Of a stretch of DNA of 64,000 nucleotides, positions 23,683-33,730 are shown piece after piece. Origin of the DNA: Porphyra umbilicalis. Lineage: Eukaryota; Rhodophyta; Bangiophyceae; Bangiales; Bangiaceae. The DNA is taken from the NCBI GenBank assembly GCA_002049455.2, contig KV918918.1, forward strand, positions 1 to 64,000. Direction: 5' to 3'. The position numbers and the translations under genes were made by a program. The notes beneath the pieces were generated by a model that did not search any database, was not told the DNA's origin, and saw only the letters and a program-made list of their open reading frames with translations. Positions within the stretch are counted from its first letter, which is position 1. Every line of letters starts with the position of its first letter.

Positions 23683-24165
23683 CGTGGCGCCGGTGGGGGG
23701 GGTCGGGGGGATGCGTGTTGGGATGCAGAGTCGGGGAGTGGACAAGGGTAGGGGGCGGCAGTGGGGGATACGGGGGGTGGTATGAACCCGGGCGGGCGGG
23801 CGGGCGGGCGGGCCTCGGCGCGGGCGGCGCCTGCGGCGTCGGGCGTCGGGTGGTGGGCGGAGGCGCCCCCGACGGAAGCGCGTGGGAGCGTGGCGCGCGT
23901 GGAACCGCGGTTGCAGGCGCGAAAAGAGTGGGCCTCGGCCCAATCATTTCGATCAGATTTCGAAACGTGGCCGCCTTCCACCATTCCATCCCAGATCCGG
24001 CCGAGCGCAGTGTTGCTTGCGGCGCGCACCCCCCCGCCCGACGCCCGTCCGCGCCGCGAGCCCGACGGCCACGACCGACCCTGCCGCGCCGCTATCTTCC
24101 CTGGCGCCCCTGCTCCCGACCGCCGCTTTGCGGTGCACGCCCCCCCTCCACCCCTCCCCCTTGCG
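23683..24165. promoter_or_regulatory. divergent promoter region, VPS18-like / SelO
   Basis: About 480 bases separate the two start codons. The segment includes five copies of GGGC at 23790-23813 and a comparatively A/T-rich patch at 23935-23995. No TATA box is evident on either strand. Confidence 0.35.
23790..23813. repeat. (GGGC) tetranucleotide repeat
   Basis: About five to six tandem GGGC units in the region between the divergent VPS18-like and SelO genes. Confidence 0.8.
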
Positions 24166-25422
24166 ATGCGCGGACCGGCTGGGCGGGTGCGGCACCTCTT
24201 GTTTGTCGCCTGCCCCCCGGTCGTCGGGCGGCCGCGCGCCCACGCCGTCGGTGCGGCCGCCGTTGCGTCGACGCCGGCGGGCGGGGTGTCGCTGCGGGCG
24301 CCGTCGGCGTCGCCGGTCGGTCGTCGCCTCCGCCGGCGGTCGGCGGTGGTGATGGCGTCGCCGCCAGAGGGGGCGGCCGGCGGCGCGGCGGCGGCGGCCG
24401 CAGCGGCGGCGGCGCCCGCCACCGCGCCCGCCGACGCGCCCGCAGCGTCGTCGACGGGCGGCGGCGGGGGTGCGCCCTCCCTGGCGGCCATCCGCATGGA
24501 ATCCACCTTTGTCACTGCCCTCCCCGGCGACCCGATTACCGACAACTACCCGCGGCAGGTCGCGCACGCCGCCTACTCGCTCGTGTCGCCCACCGACGCG
24601 GCGTCTGACGATGTGATGGCGCGCGTGCGGGTGCCCACGGGGGACGACCCGACGGCGGGGGGGCGCATCAAGACGCTCCCGCGGGGCCTCCTCGCGTGGT
24701 CCCCCGACGTTGCCGCGTCGCTCGGCGTCGACCCGGCCGCGCCGCCGCCGGCGGTCGGCGACCCAACGTTTGAGGCGCTCGCCGGCGCGGCGGTGGGGGC
24801 GGCCGGCGGCCCCGCCGCACACGCGGCGGCGGTCGGGGGCGGGGGCGGGGGCGGGGGCGCGGGCGGGGGCGGGGGGGACGGCGCCCCGTCCCCCCCGCCG
24901 TTGGCGACGGCGGCGCTGCTGCCCGGCTCGGTGCCTTACGCGGCCTGCTACGGGGGCCACCAGTTTGGCTCGTGGGCGGGACAGCTCGGCGACGGCCGTG
25001 CCATCACCCTCGGGGAGGTGGTGCCGCCGCGCGGTGGCGGCGGCGGCGGGGGGCGGCTGGAAGTGCAGCTCAAGGGCGCGGGGCGGACGCCCTACTCGCG
25101 GTCTGCCGACGGGCGGGCGGTGTTGCGTTCGTCGGTGCGGGAGTTCCTCGCGTCAGAGGCCATGGCCGGCCTCGGCGTGCCGACGACGCGCGCGCTCGCG
25201 CTCCTGTCGACGGGCGCGGGGGTGCTGCGCGACAAGTTTTACGACGGCAACGCGGGGGTGGAGCCGGGCGCCATTGTCGCGCGCGTCACCCCGTCCTTCC
25301 TCCGCCTCGGCTCGTTTGAGTTGCCGGCGAGCCGCGGCGACCGGCCGCTGCTCAAGGCGCTCGCCGACTATGCGGTGACGCACCACTTTCCGCACCTGGC
25401 GGCCGCGTCTGAGGCGTACGCC

Positions 25423-25468
<46 letters not shown>

Positions 25469-26412
25469 GCGGCGGCGGCGACAGCGACGTGGACAACAAG
25501 TATGCGCTGCTGCTGCGGGAGGTGATTGCGCGCAACGCGGCGATGGTCGCCCACTGGCAAGCCGTCGGCTTTGTGCACGGGGTGCAAAACACGGACAATT
25601 ACGCCATCACGGGGGTGACGCTCGATTATGGGCCGTACGGGTGGCTCGACGCGTACGAGCCCGACTACACGCCCAACACGACCGACGTGCCCGGCCGCCG
25701 CTACTCGTACGCGCGGCAGCCGGCGGTGGCCGGGTGGAACTTGGCGCAGTTTGCGTCGGCGCTCGTGCCGCTCGTCGGCGTTGCGCGCGCGCGCGCCGCC
25801 CTCGACACGTACGCGCCCGCGTACGCGGCGGCGTGGGCGCGCCACGCGGGGGCCAAGCTCGGCTTGATCGCCTTTGACCACACCCCCGGCGTTGTGGGCG
25901 GCGTCGTTGCCGACACGCCGCCGCCGCCGCCGACCGCCGACGAGGCGCTGCTGGCGGAGCTCCTCGACCTCATGGCCGCGTCCAAGGCGGATTGGACCAA
26001 CACGTGGCGGGCGCTCGGCCGCGTGCCGTCGGCGGCGGCGGACGAGGCCGACGACGCGGCGGTTGTGGCGCCGCTGGCGTCTGCCGCCCTCGGCGACGGC
26101 GCCGCGGCGGGGCTGACGCCCCGCTGGGCCGCGTGGGTGCGCCGCTACGCCGCCCGCGTGGCCGCCGACGGGCGGCCGGATGGGGAGCGGCGGGCGGCCA
26201 TGGACGGCGCCAACCCGGCCTACATCCTCCGCAACTACATGGCGCAGGTGGCGATTGAGGCGGCCGAGGCGGGGGACAATAGCGAGTTGGAGCGCCTCCG
26301 CGTCGTCCTCGCCACCCCGTACACGGAGCAGCCGGGGGCGGAGGGGTACACGGCGCCGCCGCCCGCGTGGGCGGGGCGCCGCGGCGTGTGCATGAACAGC
26401 TGCTCGTCGTGA
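24166..26412 (+). CDS. SELENOO: SelO family protein adenylyltransferase (YdiU/SelO), Cys form
   Basis: SelO is a pseudokinase-fold enzyme that transfers AMP to Ser, Thr and Tyr of redox proteins in mitochondria and bacteria. The single-exon 748-aa protein starts at the ATG at 24166 with an Arg/Ala-rich leader that could be an organelle presequence; an internal ATG lies near 24352. Signature blocks are YGGHQFGSWAGQLGDGRAI, VQLKGAGRTPYSRSADGRAV, RSSVREFLASEAMAGLGVP, RVTPSFLRLGSFELPASRGD, and VHGVQNTDNYAITGVTLDYG with the catalytic Asn/Asp and the metal-binding Asp. NPAYILRNYMAQVAIEAAE follows. The protein ends in SCSS, the Cys version of the C-terminal (U/C)SS motif. Family members usually read GVMNTDN; here Met is Gln. 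An Asp/Gly repeat interrupts at about 25420-25495. Confidence 0.93.
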
Positions 26413-26693
26413 GCGGCGGGGCTGGTGGGGGGGGGGGGGGGTGCGGCGCCGCAGAGGCACGCGGGGAGGCGTGGTTGCCTATTTTTTTTGTGTTTTTTTT
26501 TTCAATGGGTTGGGGGGGGGCATGGATGGCCAGTTTGGTAGTGCTCGACCACAGTCGGGTCCCGCCGGCCATGACCGCGCACGTGTTTTTTTTGTTGCTG
26601 CATTTTTATTGCGTTTCCGCTTCCGGAGCTGGTCTATCAAAAAAAACAAAAAAAACATCAAGGCGCAGACGCCGCCTGCCCCCCTCCCCCCCC
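26413..26693. other. short convergent intergenic region
   Basis: About 280 bases between the ends of SelO and the M16 protease. It contains T runs at 26480-26500 and 26586-26600 and A runs at 26640-26660, which could serve in 3'-end formation on either strand. No gene is seen. Confidence 0.5.
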
Positions 26694-29600
26694 TCAAACC
26701 GTGAAGCCCGTCGCCCCAGCCTCAAAAAACCCCTGCACTGGGAACAGCGGCCGCGAGTTGCGGAACGCGTACAGCGCCGCCGGGTTGACGACGACATCGT
26801 CCACGACGATCGGCGTCGGCGCGTCGCCGCCGCCACCCGCGCCCGTCGCCCGCTCCTCGGCCGCCGACAGCACGGGCGGGTGCTGCGGCGGGTGCACCGC
26901 CGCAACCAGCATCCGCCGCTGCGGCGCGTCGGTAGCAAAGTGCGTCGCCCACAAGCGCAGTAGCGTGGCGGTGTCGACGCCCTCGAGCGCGTCCGCTTGG
27001 GCCGCCCGCCGCCCCCAGTTGTACGTGTGTTCGTCGATTTCCGAGAAGAACCGGCGAGTCTCTTGGCTGAGCTTCTGGTCCGGCTCGCGCAGCGAGGTGG
27101 TCACGGCGGTTTTGAGCGGCGTCAGGTCCATCTTGGGGAGCGTGTCGGCACCAAATCCGTCGAGGCAGGTGAGGATGCGGTCGGTCAAGGTCTCGGAAGA
27201 CGCGCTCGGCGACTGGACGGACACATGCAGCGTGTTGACGCCCCATACGTCTTGCACAGACACCTTCACATTGTAGCCGAGCTGCTGTTGCGTGCGCAAC
27301 TCGTTGAAGGCGTGGTCGTCCAGCATCCGCTGAAGGAGGTCGAGCGCCACGTCCGCTGACGGGTCTCCGCTGCAGCCGACCTGAAACACCACCCGTACCG
27401 CCGAGTTGGTGTTCTGGGGATGGGGGCTAGCGATGCGTGCAATGACCGGGTGCCGCGTAGGAAGCTCGACGACCCGAAAGATGGGGTGGTCCGCGATGGA
27501 CAGAGGAAGGGCGGGAAGGGCGTCCTCAACGGCGGCGGTCATAGCAAGTGCGGCGGTCGGAGCCACATTACCTGCGACGAGCGCGTCGACGAACACGCCG
27601 CGCTGCCAGACAGAGGCTAGGAAGGCATCCAGCTCAGCTGGCGTCGGGGGGAGGAGACGCATCCTGGCGCGACAACCCACGGGCCCGTCCGACGAGGGCG
27701 ACTCGTCTGGACCATCTCCAAAGCACCGCAACAGCTCAGTTGCGTGCCACGTACGTGAGTAGAGAAGCAAATTCGACACATTCCACGCGTGACGCATCGG
27801 CGCATCCTTGGCCGTGTTCTTGTACTCCCGGTGGAGCACCTCCAGGGCACGAGAAAAGCGGTCCGGTTCGGCCCGCAAACCCACCAGGCGGTCGACCACC
27901 AGCTGCAGGAGCACGGGCAACTTGTCTGAGAACCCGTCTACGCGCAGCCAAAAGCAATCTGTGTACGGAAAGATGCTGTAGTGCAGCCCCGAATCGATTG
28001 CGTCGGTCGTCTCCTCCGTGAGCTCGTCCGTCAGTAGGCGACACGCGAGGGTGGCAAGAACAACCGAGCGCGGGTTGGCGCGCAGCGCGGGAGTGACGAA
28101 CTTGATTCCGACATGCGCGTGGGGGCGGCGGAACGTGCGGTCGAGCTTGTAGTGTAGCCGCACGGACGCGTCGTCACGGAGAACGACCGGATTCACCGAC
28201 GCAGTGGCATCTTCCGCTCGCACTGGAGTGGATAGAAGGGGGAATGGGCGGTATGGTAGCGGGGCATGGCCCTCGGCCTTGACGGACGGTTGGGCGGTTA
28301 CAGCCGCGTCGTCCACCACCTTGGCCACCACGTGGTTTTTCACACCGTCGTCACACAGCACGGTGGAGCCATGTCCCGTACCCGCACCGTTGGTGACAGT
28401 GGGTTCCACAAGCTCGACCTCCGTCTTGTCCGCTGTCGGTTGCTCCAGCGCCGGCTCCTCGAGCGTCGACTCATCCACCGACGCCGCCGAAGTGGTGCCG
28501 GCACGCGCCGCTGCGGGCGCCTCGTCGTCAGCCCCGTCAATCGTGTCACAGACCAGTGACAGGTCGGTCGGAACAAAGGTGTTAAAGGGCGCCACAGCGA
28601 GCTCTGGCCACACCTCGGCGTCTGCCCAACCCACTAGCTTGGCGTCGGAAATCGCTTCCACGATGTAGTTGGTACCAAACCACTCATCGACCCTGTCGGT
28701 CGCACCTGCAATTGCCGGGTCGATGGAGAATATCACCGCCTTTGTGGGCGTTAGCGCCGCCGCGGTCGACCGTATCAGCTCCTCGTCGTACACTTCGTAA
28801 AGATGCTCCCCCGTCAATAGGTGGGCGTCAGACAGCGTGTGCATGGCGCGGGCGGTGAGAATAGCAGTCACGTAGGGCTCCTGGCGCTCCTCGTATATCC
28901 AGTCCAGGCGAGCTCTTGCGGCCACGTCGGCGTACGCGCGACGCGTGATGCCCCGCTCTTCAATGAGGCGGAGATAGGAAAACACCGCACCAACAACCGC
29001 GTCCGTCTCGTCAGCGCCGGCGAGCGTCAGGGTTATGTACACAGCCAGAACCCCGTGGTGCGTCATCTCCAAACACTCCCCCGCCCACAGGGCCGTCGCC
29101 CACCCCCGCGCCTTGAGCGCAGAAAGGAGCGAGCCGGATCCGGCGTGTCTGATCCGGTCTGCAAGAAAGCCAGCCGGTTTGGTGCGGTAGGTGGCCCCAA
29201 ACGATGGGGTCTCCCAATACAGGTGAACCCCTCGCGACTCAGTGACGGGGACGATGCGGAACAGGCGGCCGGTCTCGGCTGGGCCGTACAATACGAGCCC
29301 AGCATAGGCATCGGCAGCCCGAGGCGCGCCTGTGTTGGGCACCGCCCCAAACAGCGCGCCCGCCCAGGCAGCCAAGTCGGATAACGGGGCGGGCGCAACC
29401 AGCACCAGCGTCATCTGGCTGGCCGAGTAGTGTCGGCTGTGAAATGCGAGCAGCGCCGCGCGCACGTCGATGCCCTCCGCAGTGGGGCGGTCCCAGAGCG
29501 ACGCCGCGTTGCCCATGCTGAACATGCGGAAGGGATGGCCGGGAGCGGCTGCCGACTTGAGCAGCTGGTGGAAACGAACCGAGTCCTTCAGGAGGGCGTC

Positions 29601-30338
29601 CTTAAACTCTGAGTTCACCGCCTGCACCTCCCGGGCGGTGGCGGACGGTGTGAAGAGCGGACTAATGAAGAACTGCGCACAGCGGTCGAGAGCCTCGTAG
29701 TAGGGGGCCAGGCCGGGGGGCACGGAACCGGGAATTTCGAGGGCGGGTGGCTGCGCAGTAGAGGCGTCTGCGGCGGGTGCCGCCATGTCAGGCCCTTCAC
29801 TCGCGGTAGCACCTTGTGCAGGGGCAGCCACCCGCTCGGTATCGTCCTCCCCCGATTTGCAGCCGCCCTTACCCACCATCACCGACAGGAAGAAGGAGGT
29901 GCGCTCCGCCTCTGTAAATGCGTTGTACAACCCCCCGTGCGCTTCGAGGAAAGCTTCGAAAGCGCCTTCGGTCGGGTACTTCTCTGAGCCGAGGAAGACC
30001 ATGTGCTCACAAAAGTGGGCGAGGCCCGGCAGCTCGGGCGGGTTGCTGCAGTCGCCAACGGCTACGGAGAGACAGGCAGCCGCTTTTTCTGACGCGGCGT
30101 CTTCGACGAGGAGCACACGAAGACCGTTGGGCAGCGTCACCCGCCGGAAACGCCGGTCATCCAAGGGGGACTGCTCCATATTGCTTGCCGCGTCGCCGTC
30201 TGTAGAGGCGGCGGCGGCGGTCGTGGTAGGGGACGTGGGCGGGATGGCCAGTGGGCGGGGCGCCGACGCGGTGGGGGCACCGACGGGGCTGACGTGCTGA
30301 CCTGCGGTGGCCCCCGTGGTCTCGTCGACAGGAGCCAT
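26694..30338 (-). CDS. IDE: insulysin-type M16 metallopeptidase (insulin-degrading enzyme family)
   Basis: Zinc proteases of this family digest short peptides inside a closed chamber, in cytosol, peroxisome or organelles. The ATG at 30338 gives 1214 aa in one exon, against about 1000 for typical members. The inverted zinc motif HFCEH is at residues 108-112, followed by MVFLGSEKYPTEGAFEAFLE and GGLYNAFTEAERTSFF; the third zinc ligand is expected in AVNSEFKDALLKDS (about 29600). The middle and C-terminal M16 domains include VRVVFQVGCSGDPSADVALD, ELRTQQQLGYNVKVSVQD and the final LWATHFATDAPQRRMLVAAV. A variable acidic insert lies at about 28200-28560. A longer frame reaches an ATG at 30476, but the TATA box at 30503-30508 would put transcription start there, so the inner ATG is preferred. 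Codon use is milder than in the neighbours and there are no frame breaks. Confidence 0.92.
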   Translation of the reverse strand: MAPVDETTGATAGQHVSPVGAPTASAPRPLAIPPTSPTTTAAAASTDGDAASNMEQSPLDDRRFRRVTLPNGLRVLLVEDAASEKAAACLSVAVGDCSNPPELPGLAHFCEHMVFLGSEKYPTEGAFEAFLEAHGGLYNAFTEAERTSFFLSVMVGKGGCKSGEDDTERVAAPAQGATASEGPDMAAPAADASTAQPPALEIPGSVPPGLAPYYEALDRCAQFFISPLFTPSATAREVQAVNSEFKDALLKDSVRFHQLLKSAAAPGHPFRMFSMGNAASLWDRPTAEGIDVRAALLAFHSRHYSASQMTLVLVAPAPLSDLAAWAGALFGAVPNTGAPRAADAYAGLVLYGPAETGRLFRIVPVTESRGVHLYWETPSFGATYRTKPAGFLADRIRHAGSGSLLSALKARGWATALWAGECLEMTHHGVLAVYITLTLAGADETDAVVGAVFSYLRLIEERGITRRAYADVAARARLDWIYEERQEPYVTAILTARAMHTLSDAHLLTGEHLYEVYDEELIRSTAAALTPTKAVIFSIDPAIAGATDRVDEWFGTNYIVEAISDAKLVGWADAEVWPELAVAPFNTFVPTDLSLVCDTIDGADDEAPAAARAGTTSAASVDESTLEEPALEQPTADKTEVELVEPTVTNGAGTGHGSTVLCDDGVKNHVVAKVVDDAAVTAQPSVKAEGHAPLPYRPFPLLSTPVRAEDATASVNPVVLRDDASVRLHYKLDRTFRRPHAHVGIKFVTPALRANPRSVVLATLACRLLTDELTEETTDAIDSGLHYSIFPYTDCFWLRVDGFSDKLPVLLQLVVDRLVGLRAEPDRFSRALEVLHREYKNTAKDAPMRHAWNVSNLLLYSRTWHATELLRCFGDGPDESPSSDGPVGCRARMRLLPPTPAELDAFLASVWQRGVFVDALVAGNVAPTAALAMTAAVEDALPALPLSIADHPIFRVVELPTRHPVIARIASPHPQNTNSAVRVVFQVGCSGDPSADVALDLLQRMLDDHAFNELRTQQQLGYNVKVSVQDVWGVNTLHVSVQSPSASSETLTDRILTCLDGFGADTLPKMDLTPLKTAVTTSLREPDQKLSQETRRFFSEIDEHTYNWGRRAAQADALEGVDTATLLRLWATHFATDAPQRRMLVAAVHPPQHPPVLSAAEERATGAGGGGDAPTPIVVDDVVVNPAALYAFRNSRPLFPVQGFFEAGATGFTV

Positions 30339-30502
30339 TCCTCTCCTCGACCGAGCGTAGCACGACGGGTTGAAGAGGACGAGCAGTCTCGTACAGCGAG
30401 GGGTAGCACGGCGTTGGTGGGCACGGCGCGCGTCGGCGACCCGCAATGACGACAAGCTGCACGAGGTTGTGGTCATGGAGCACAATGCGTAGACGCTCAA
30501 CC

Positions 30503-30508
30503 TTTATA
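30503..30508 (-). promoter_or_regulatory. TATA box of the M16 protease gene
   Basis: TATAAA on the minus strand (GTATAAAGG). Transcription about 30 bases on, near 30477, would give a leader of about 140 bases before the ATG at 30338. Confidence 0.55.
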
Positions 30509-30753
30509 CATATCGTCCGGAGTCCACGCCGTGCACGATGTCACTCCCACACCACCCCCCCTCACAAGCCACTCCTGCCCAGACAACACGGCGCCAGCGA
30601 CGCCAGCGAGGCCGCGCTCTGCTGAGAGAGCGAGGCGTGCGTCACAGCACGCCCCGCCCGAGAGCCAGCCCGCCTGACAAAACAAATGAGACCATGGGTG
30701 TCAGATCCTGGGGCGGACGGCGGCGGCCCTGCGATGCGCAGTGACAAGCGAGG

Positions 30754-30814
30754 CGGGCATCGGCAGCCGCATGGGTCAACCATCATGGTTAACACACGCG
30801 GCTGCCGATGCCCG
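30754..30814. repeat. 17-bp perfect inverted repeat with palindromic loop
   Basis: CGGGCATCGGCAGCCGC (30754-30770) is repeated exactly in reverse complement at 30798-30814. The 27-base loop contains AACCATCATGGTT, itself a perfect 6-bp inverted repeat. The element lies about 250 bases upstream of the M16 TATA box. It could be a small transposon, a cruciform regulatory site or the stem of a small RNA. Confidence 0.75.
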
Positions 30815-31742
30815 TCCAAGGGCTGTCGCACAAGATGTTGAGAGTGTCCAATCGGATGGTGATGCCCAACCAGTTATAACGGTTTTCGTTACAGCCCATT
30901 ATCGATTCTAAACCGATGTATACTTATATGTAAAACTAGTTCGACAAGTTCTAAATAATGTGTAGTTATATCGATCAATTCGACACTTGCACAGCATCCC
31001 ATCGCGAAGCAGTCGCATCAGCCACATTCTACTTCTTCTCTTGCCAGATGGAGCGACCGCTTGCCCCGCACTGGAAGTCCCTCTGCTGCTCTCCTTATCT
31101 GGTTGCTCTGAATCTACCCGTAGAGGTAGACGGAGGACGTGAGAGTAAGAGGCCGGGCTTCGGTAGGAGCTCGGTTGTTGCTGCATGTAGTCCAGGGCCC
31201 TGCACATGCCATCGTCCGCAGCACTGTTCACCCATCGGTCTTCCTCATTAAAGAAGGCGCGAATGTTGTCAATCGAGGGTGGTGGTGGTCAAAGTGTAGT
31301 TGCCTACTCCCTCTGTCCTACTCCCTGGGCTCGCACCCCCTGCTTATCTACCCCCAGCGCCGCCCAGGCGGGGTGCTCCGACCCCGTCCAGGGGCCGCCT
31401 TGGCCCACAGGCACCGCGTGCGCCCCAAACGTCCACACACCAAGCTCTCCCGGCTGCCGCACCCAGGGCCGCCGCCTGCCCACGTCGCCCGCTGCTCTCT
31501 CCCCTCGGCACCCCGCTCTCACGGAGCCGACAGGGGCTGCTCATCAGCAGCGCCACTGGGACGACTGTCCTGACTGTCTCTGCCCCGCGCCCAAGCCCAC
31601 CGGCTCCAAATCGCGGTGCCCGCGCCCGAGCCCACCGGCTCCCGCGCGACAGTGTCCGTTGGCGGCGCGGCGGACGCTCGCCGCGTCCACCCGCCCTTGA
31701 ATTCGATCCCGAGTGGCCGGGCCTTGTCAATTCCGTCCGATC

Positions 31743-31783
31743 GCCCAAGTCCAGGGCGACGACCAATTCCTCAGTTTCCAACA
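31743..31783 (-). repeat. dispersed 41-bp repeat, copy A
   Basis: This stretch matches 57704-57744 at 40 of 41 bases, in the same orientation. On the minus strand both encode LETEE(L/S)VVALDLG. A conserved peptide in two otherwise different contexts suggests fragments of one mobile-element gene family. Confidence 0.6.
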
Positions 31784-31880
31784 CTCCCCCGCGGTCGTGC
31801 ACCGGCACAGGAACTTCTACAATCCGCCGGCACGGCGGGTGCAGTGGCATCCAGGCGTTGCATTGGACGCCCATACGGGC

Positions 31881-32791
31881 TAGGGTTGTGCAACACGCCC
31901 GGGGCGTGCTAAATTGCACGCCTGGGGCGTGCAATTTCACGTGTTTTGGGCGTGTCACGCCCTGCACGCCCAGAATTTTAGGGGCGTGATTGGGGCGTGC
32001 TTGATAAAAAAAGTACATAATTTCAAATGCGCTGTTGGGGCGCCAGTCCACCGAATATTTTTCGGTGCAGTTCCGTGCCACCTTCGTTACTTTTTCAGGG
32101 CGCGGTGTCTTCCTGCTCCGCCGAGCGTCCACAAACAAGGTGCTCGACGCTATGAGGAGTTGGAACCATTTTTCCGTCGTGCGCCCACAAACAAGGTGCT
32201 CGACGCCATGATGCGCGGACGCCATCTGTGCGGAATGGCACAGCAACGGCCACCTGCTGTCATCAGCCAGGGAGGACGCAGAGGGGCTCCTTGACACGGG
32301 CACCAATGAGGAAGTTGAATGCAACGCATCGCGCGCCGGCAACGGCCAGGCCGACGGCAGCGATGGAGGTCGTCCCGGCGACGAGGACGCCCCCGCGGCC
32401 ACGACCGAGAATGATTTGATGACCATCTGCTCTGGCTTTGTGCGCGGTGAGATGGGTGGGACAGCGGGCGGTGGGGCGGCCGGTGGAGGCTAGGCGAGCC
32501 GACTTCCCGTGATGCTGCAAAGCATCTTTGACGCAGAGTGGCAGAGGCCAAGAGAGTGTATCGCATGCAGCTGTTTCCTTCATGTTTTCTGGCATTTTTG
32601 TGGTCCTTTGAACCATCCAAATTGCAAGAATATTGGGTACTTTGAATCGCTTATCAAGTAAGTGCCAAAACATGGGGGCTACATCAGGGGCGTGAAGAGG
32701 GGCGTGCCAATGTTGGGGGCGTGCAGAAGGGCGTGATTAGGCGTGCATCGCCCACCCCGCCACCCAAAAAGGGGCGTGATGCACAACCCTA
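31881..32791. mobile_element. non-autonomous hAT-like transposon, 911 bp, with 8-bp target duplication
   Basis: Terminal inverted repeats TAGGGTTGTGCA(A/T)CACGCCC match at 19 of 20 bases. The insertion is flanked by a perfect 8-bp duplication ATACGGGC (31873-31880 and 32792-32799). An 8-bp duplication and TAGGG termini point to the hAT superfamily. Both subterminal zones are packed with GGGCGTG in direct and inverted orientation, about ten and three copies respectively, as expected for transposase binding sites. Inside, a segment with CACAAACAAGGTGCTCGACG is present twice 60 bases apart (near 32130 and 32188). No intact transposase frame is seen, so mobility would depend on another copy. Confidence 0.9.
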
Positions 32792-33730
32792 ATACGGGCT
32801 GCAAATGCCCTTTGGCACGTCCGCCTCCGTGCCATTCTGACCGTGCCATTCGTATCCACCAATAGGACGCCAGGAGAACCGCAAGCTCGGCGCAGCGCTT
32901 GGCCCGATTGGAGCTCACACGATTTGTGATGGTCCGCCGCTGGCTCTCTTCGTTGGGCCCTATATTTATGACGGGCTCATCCCAATTGTGGCCCCTTCCA
33001 TCGTCATGATCGGATGGCTGTCATTCGTTCCCTGCACCACGCCCATTGGGCGCGCATCGCGCCACTTGTCCCTTTGCTCTTCATTCATTGGACGTCCGCG
33101 TTGGATCTCCAGCCAGTGGTCGCGCGATCCGCGCCGTTAAATCTATGGGACCTACGAGTTGACAACTGCACTGCCCGCCTTTTCGGGCACGTCGGACAGG
33201 CATGCTCCGCGGGTCGGCACGGGCCCCTCCCTGGAGGCCATCTGGGGGGGGGCACCCCCGAGCGCACGCTCCCGCGGCCGCGTCACCCCGACACGGCCAC
33301 CCCATTGCGTGCCGCCACCTGTCGTGTGGCCACCCAGGCAGCCACCCGCCAACCACCGTGGACCAAGCACACTGCTCTCTCCTGGCCGGTGTGGCACCCA
33401 CGCGCGGCGCGCATGCGGCTCGCATCACCGACGTGTGCGTGCGCGGCGCGCATGCGCGTCATTGACGTGTACCGGTCTCCGATGCGGCGGCCTCTACCAC
33501 CCCCGCGGCCGTGACACATTCTCTGGCGTACCACGCACTGCTACCCGGCCTGCTCCCCGCCCGGCTTCCCCCCATTTTTCCACGACCTGCCCTACACTCG
33601 TACGTCACGGTGATCCCCTCCAGCTCCTCGCCTTACCCCCTCTCCTTTATCGACGCTGCACCGCTCCCAACGCCATATTTTGCCCCACCCTCCGTTGCTC
33701 GTCTTCCCGTGGCCGCTGTTTGTGACCACC

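Larger units (their letters stand above)
30339..33730. other. repeat-bearing intergenic region
   Basis: Apart from the TATA box, hairpin, dispersed 41-bp repeat and hAT-like element listed separately, no gene is recognised here. Positions 30830-31020 are unusually AT-rich for the window and contain GTGTCCAATCGG, matching the hAT-like end at 59822, so an eroded copy may be present. Open frames at 31.2-31.7 and 33.0-33.7 kb show no conserved motif. Confidence 0.45.

Noticed and set aside
26380-26412. Selenocysteine at the SelO C-terminus
   Set aside because: The codon before the final SerSer is a Cys codon, so the protein is the Cys form and no in-frame UGA needs recoding.
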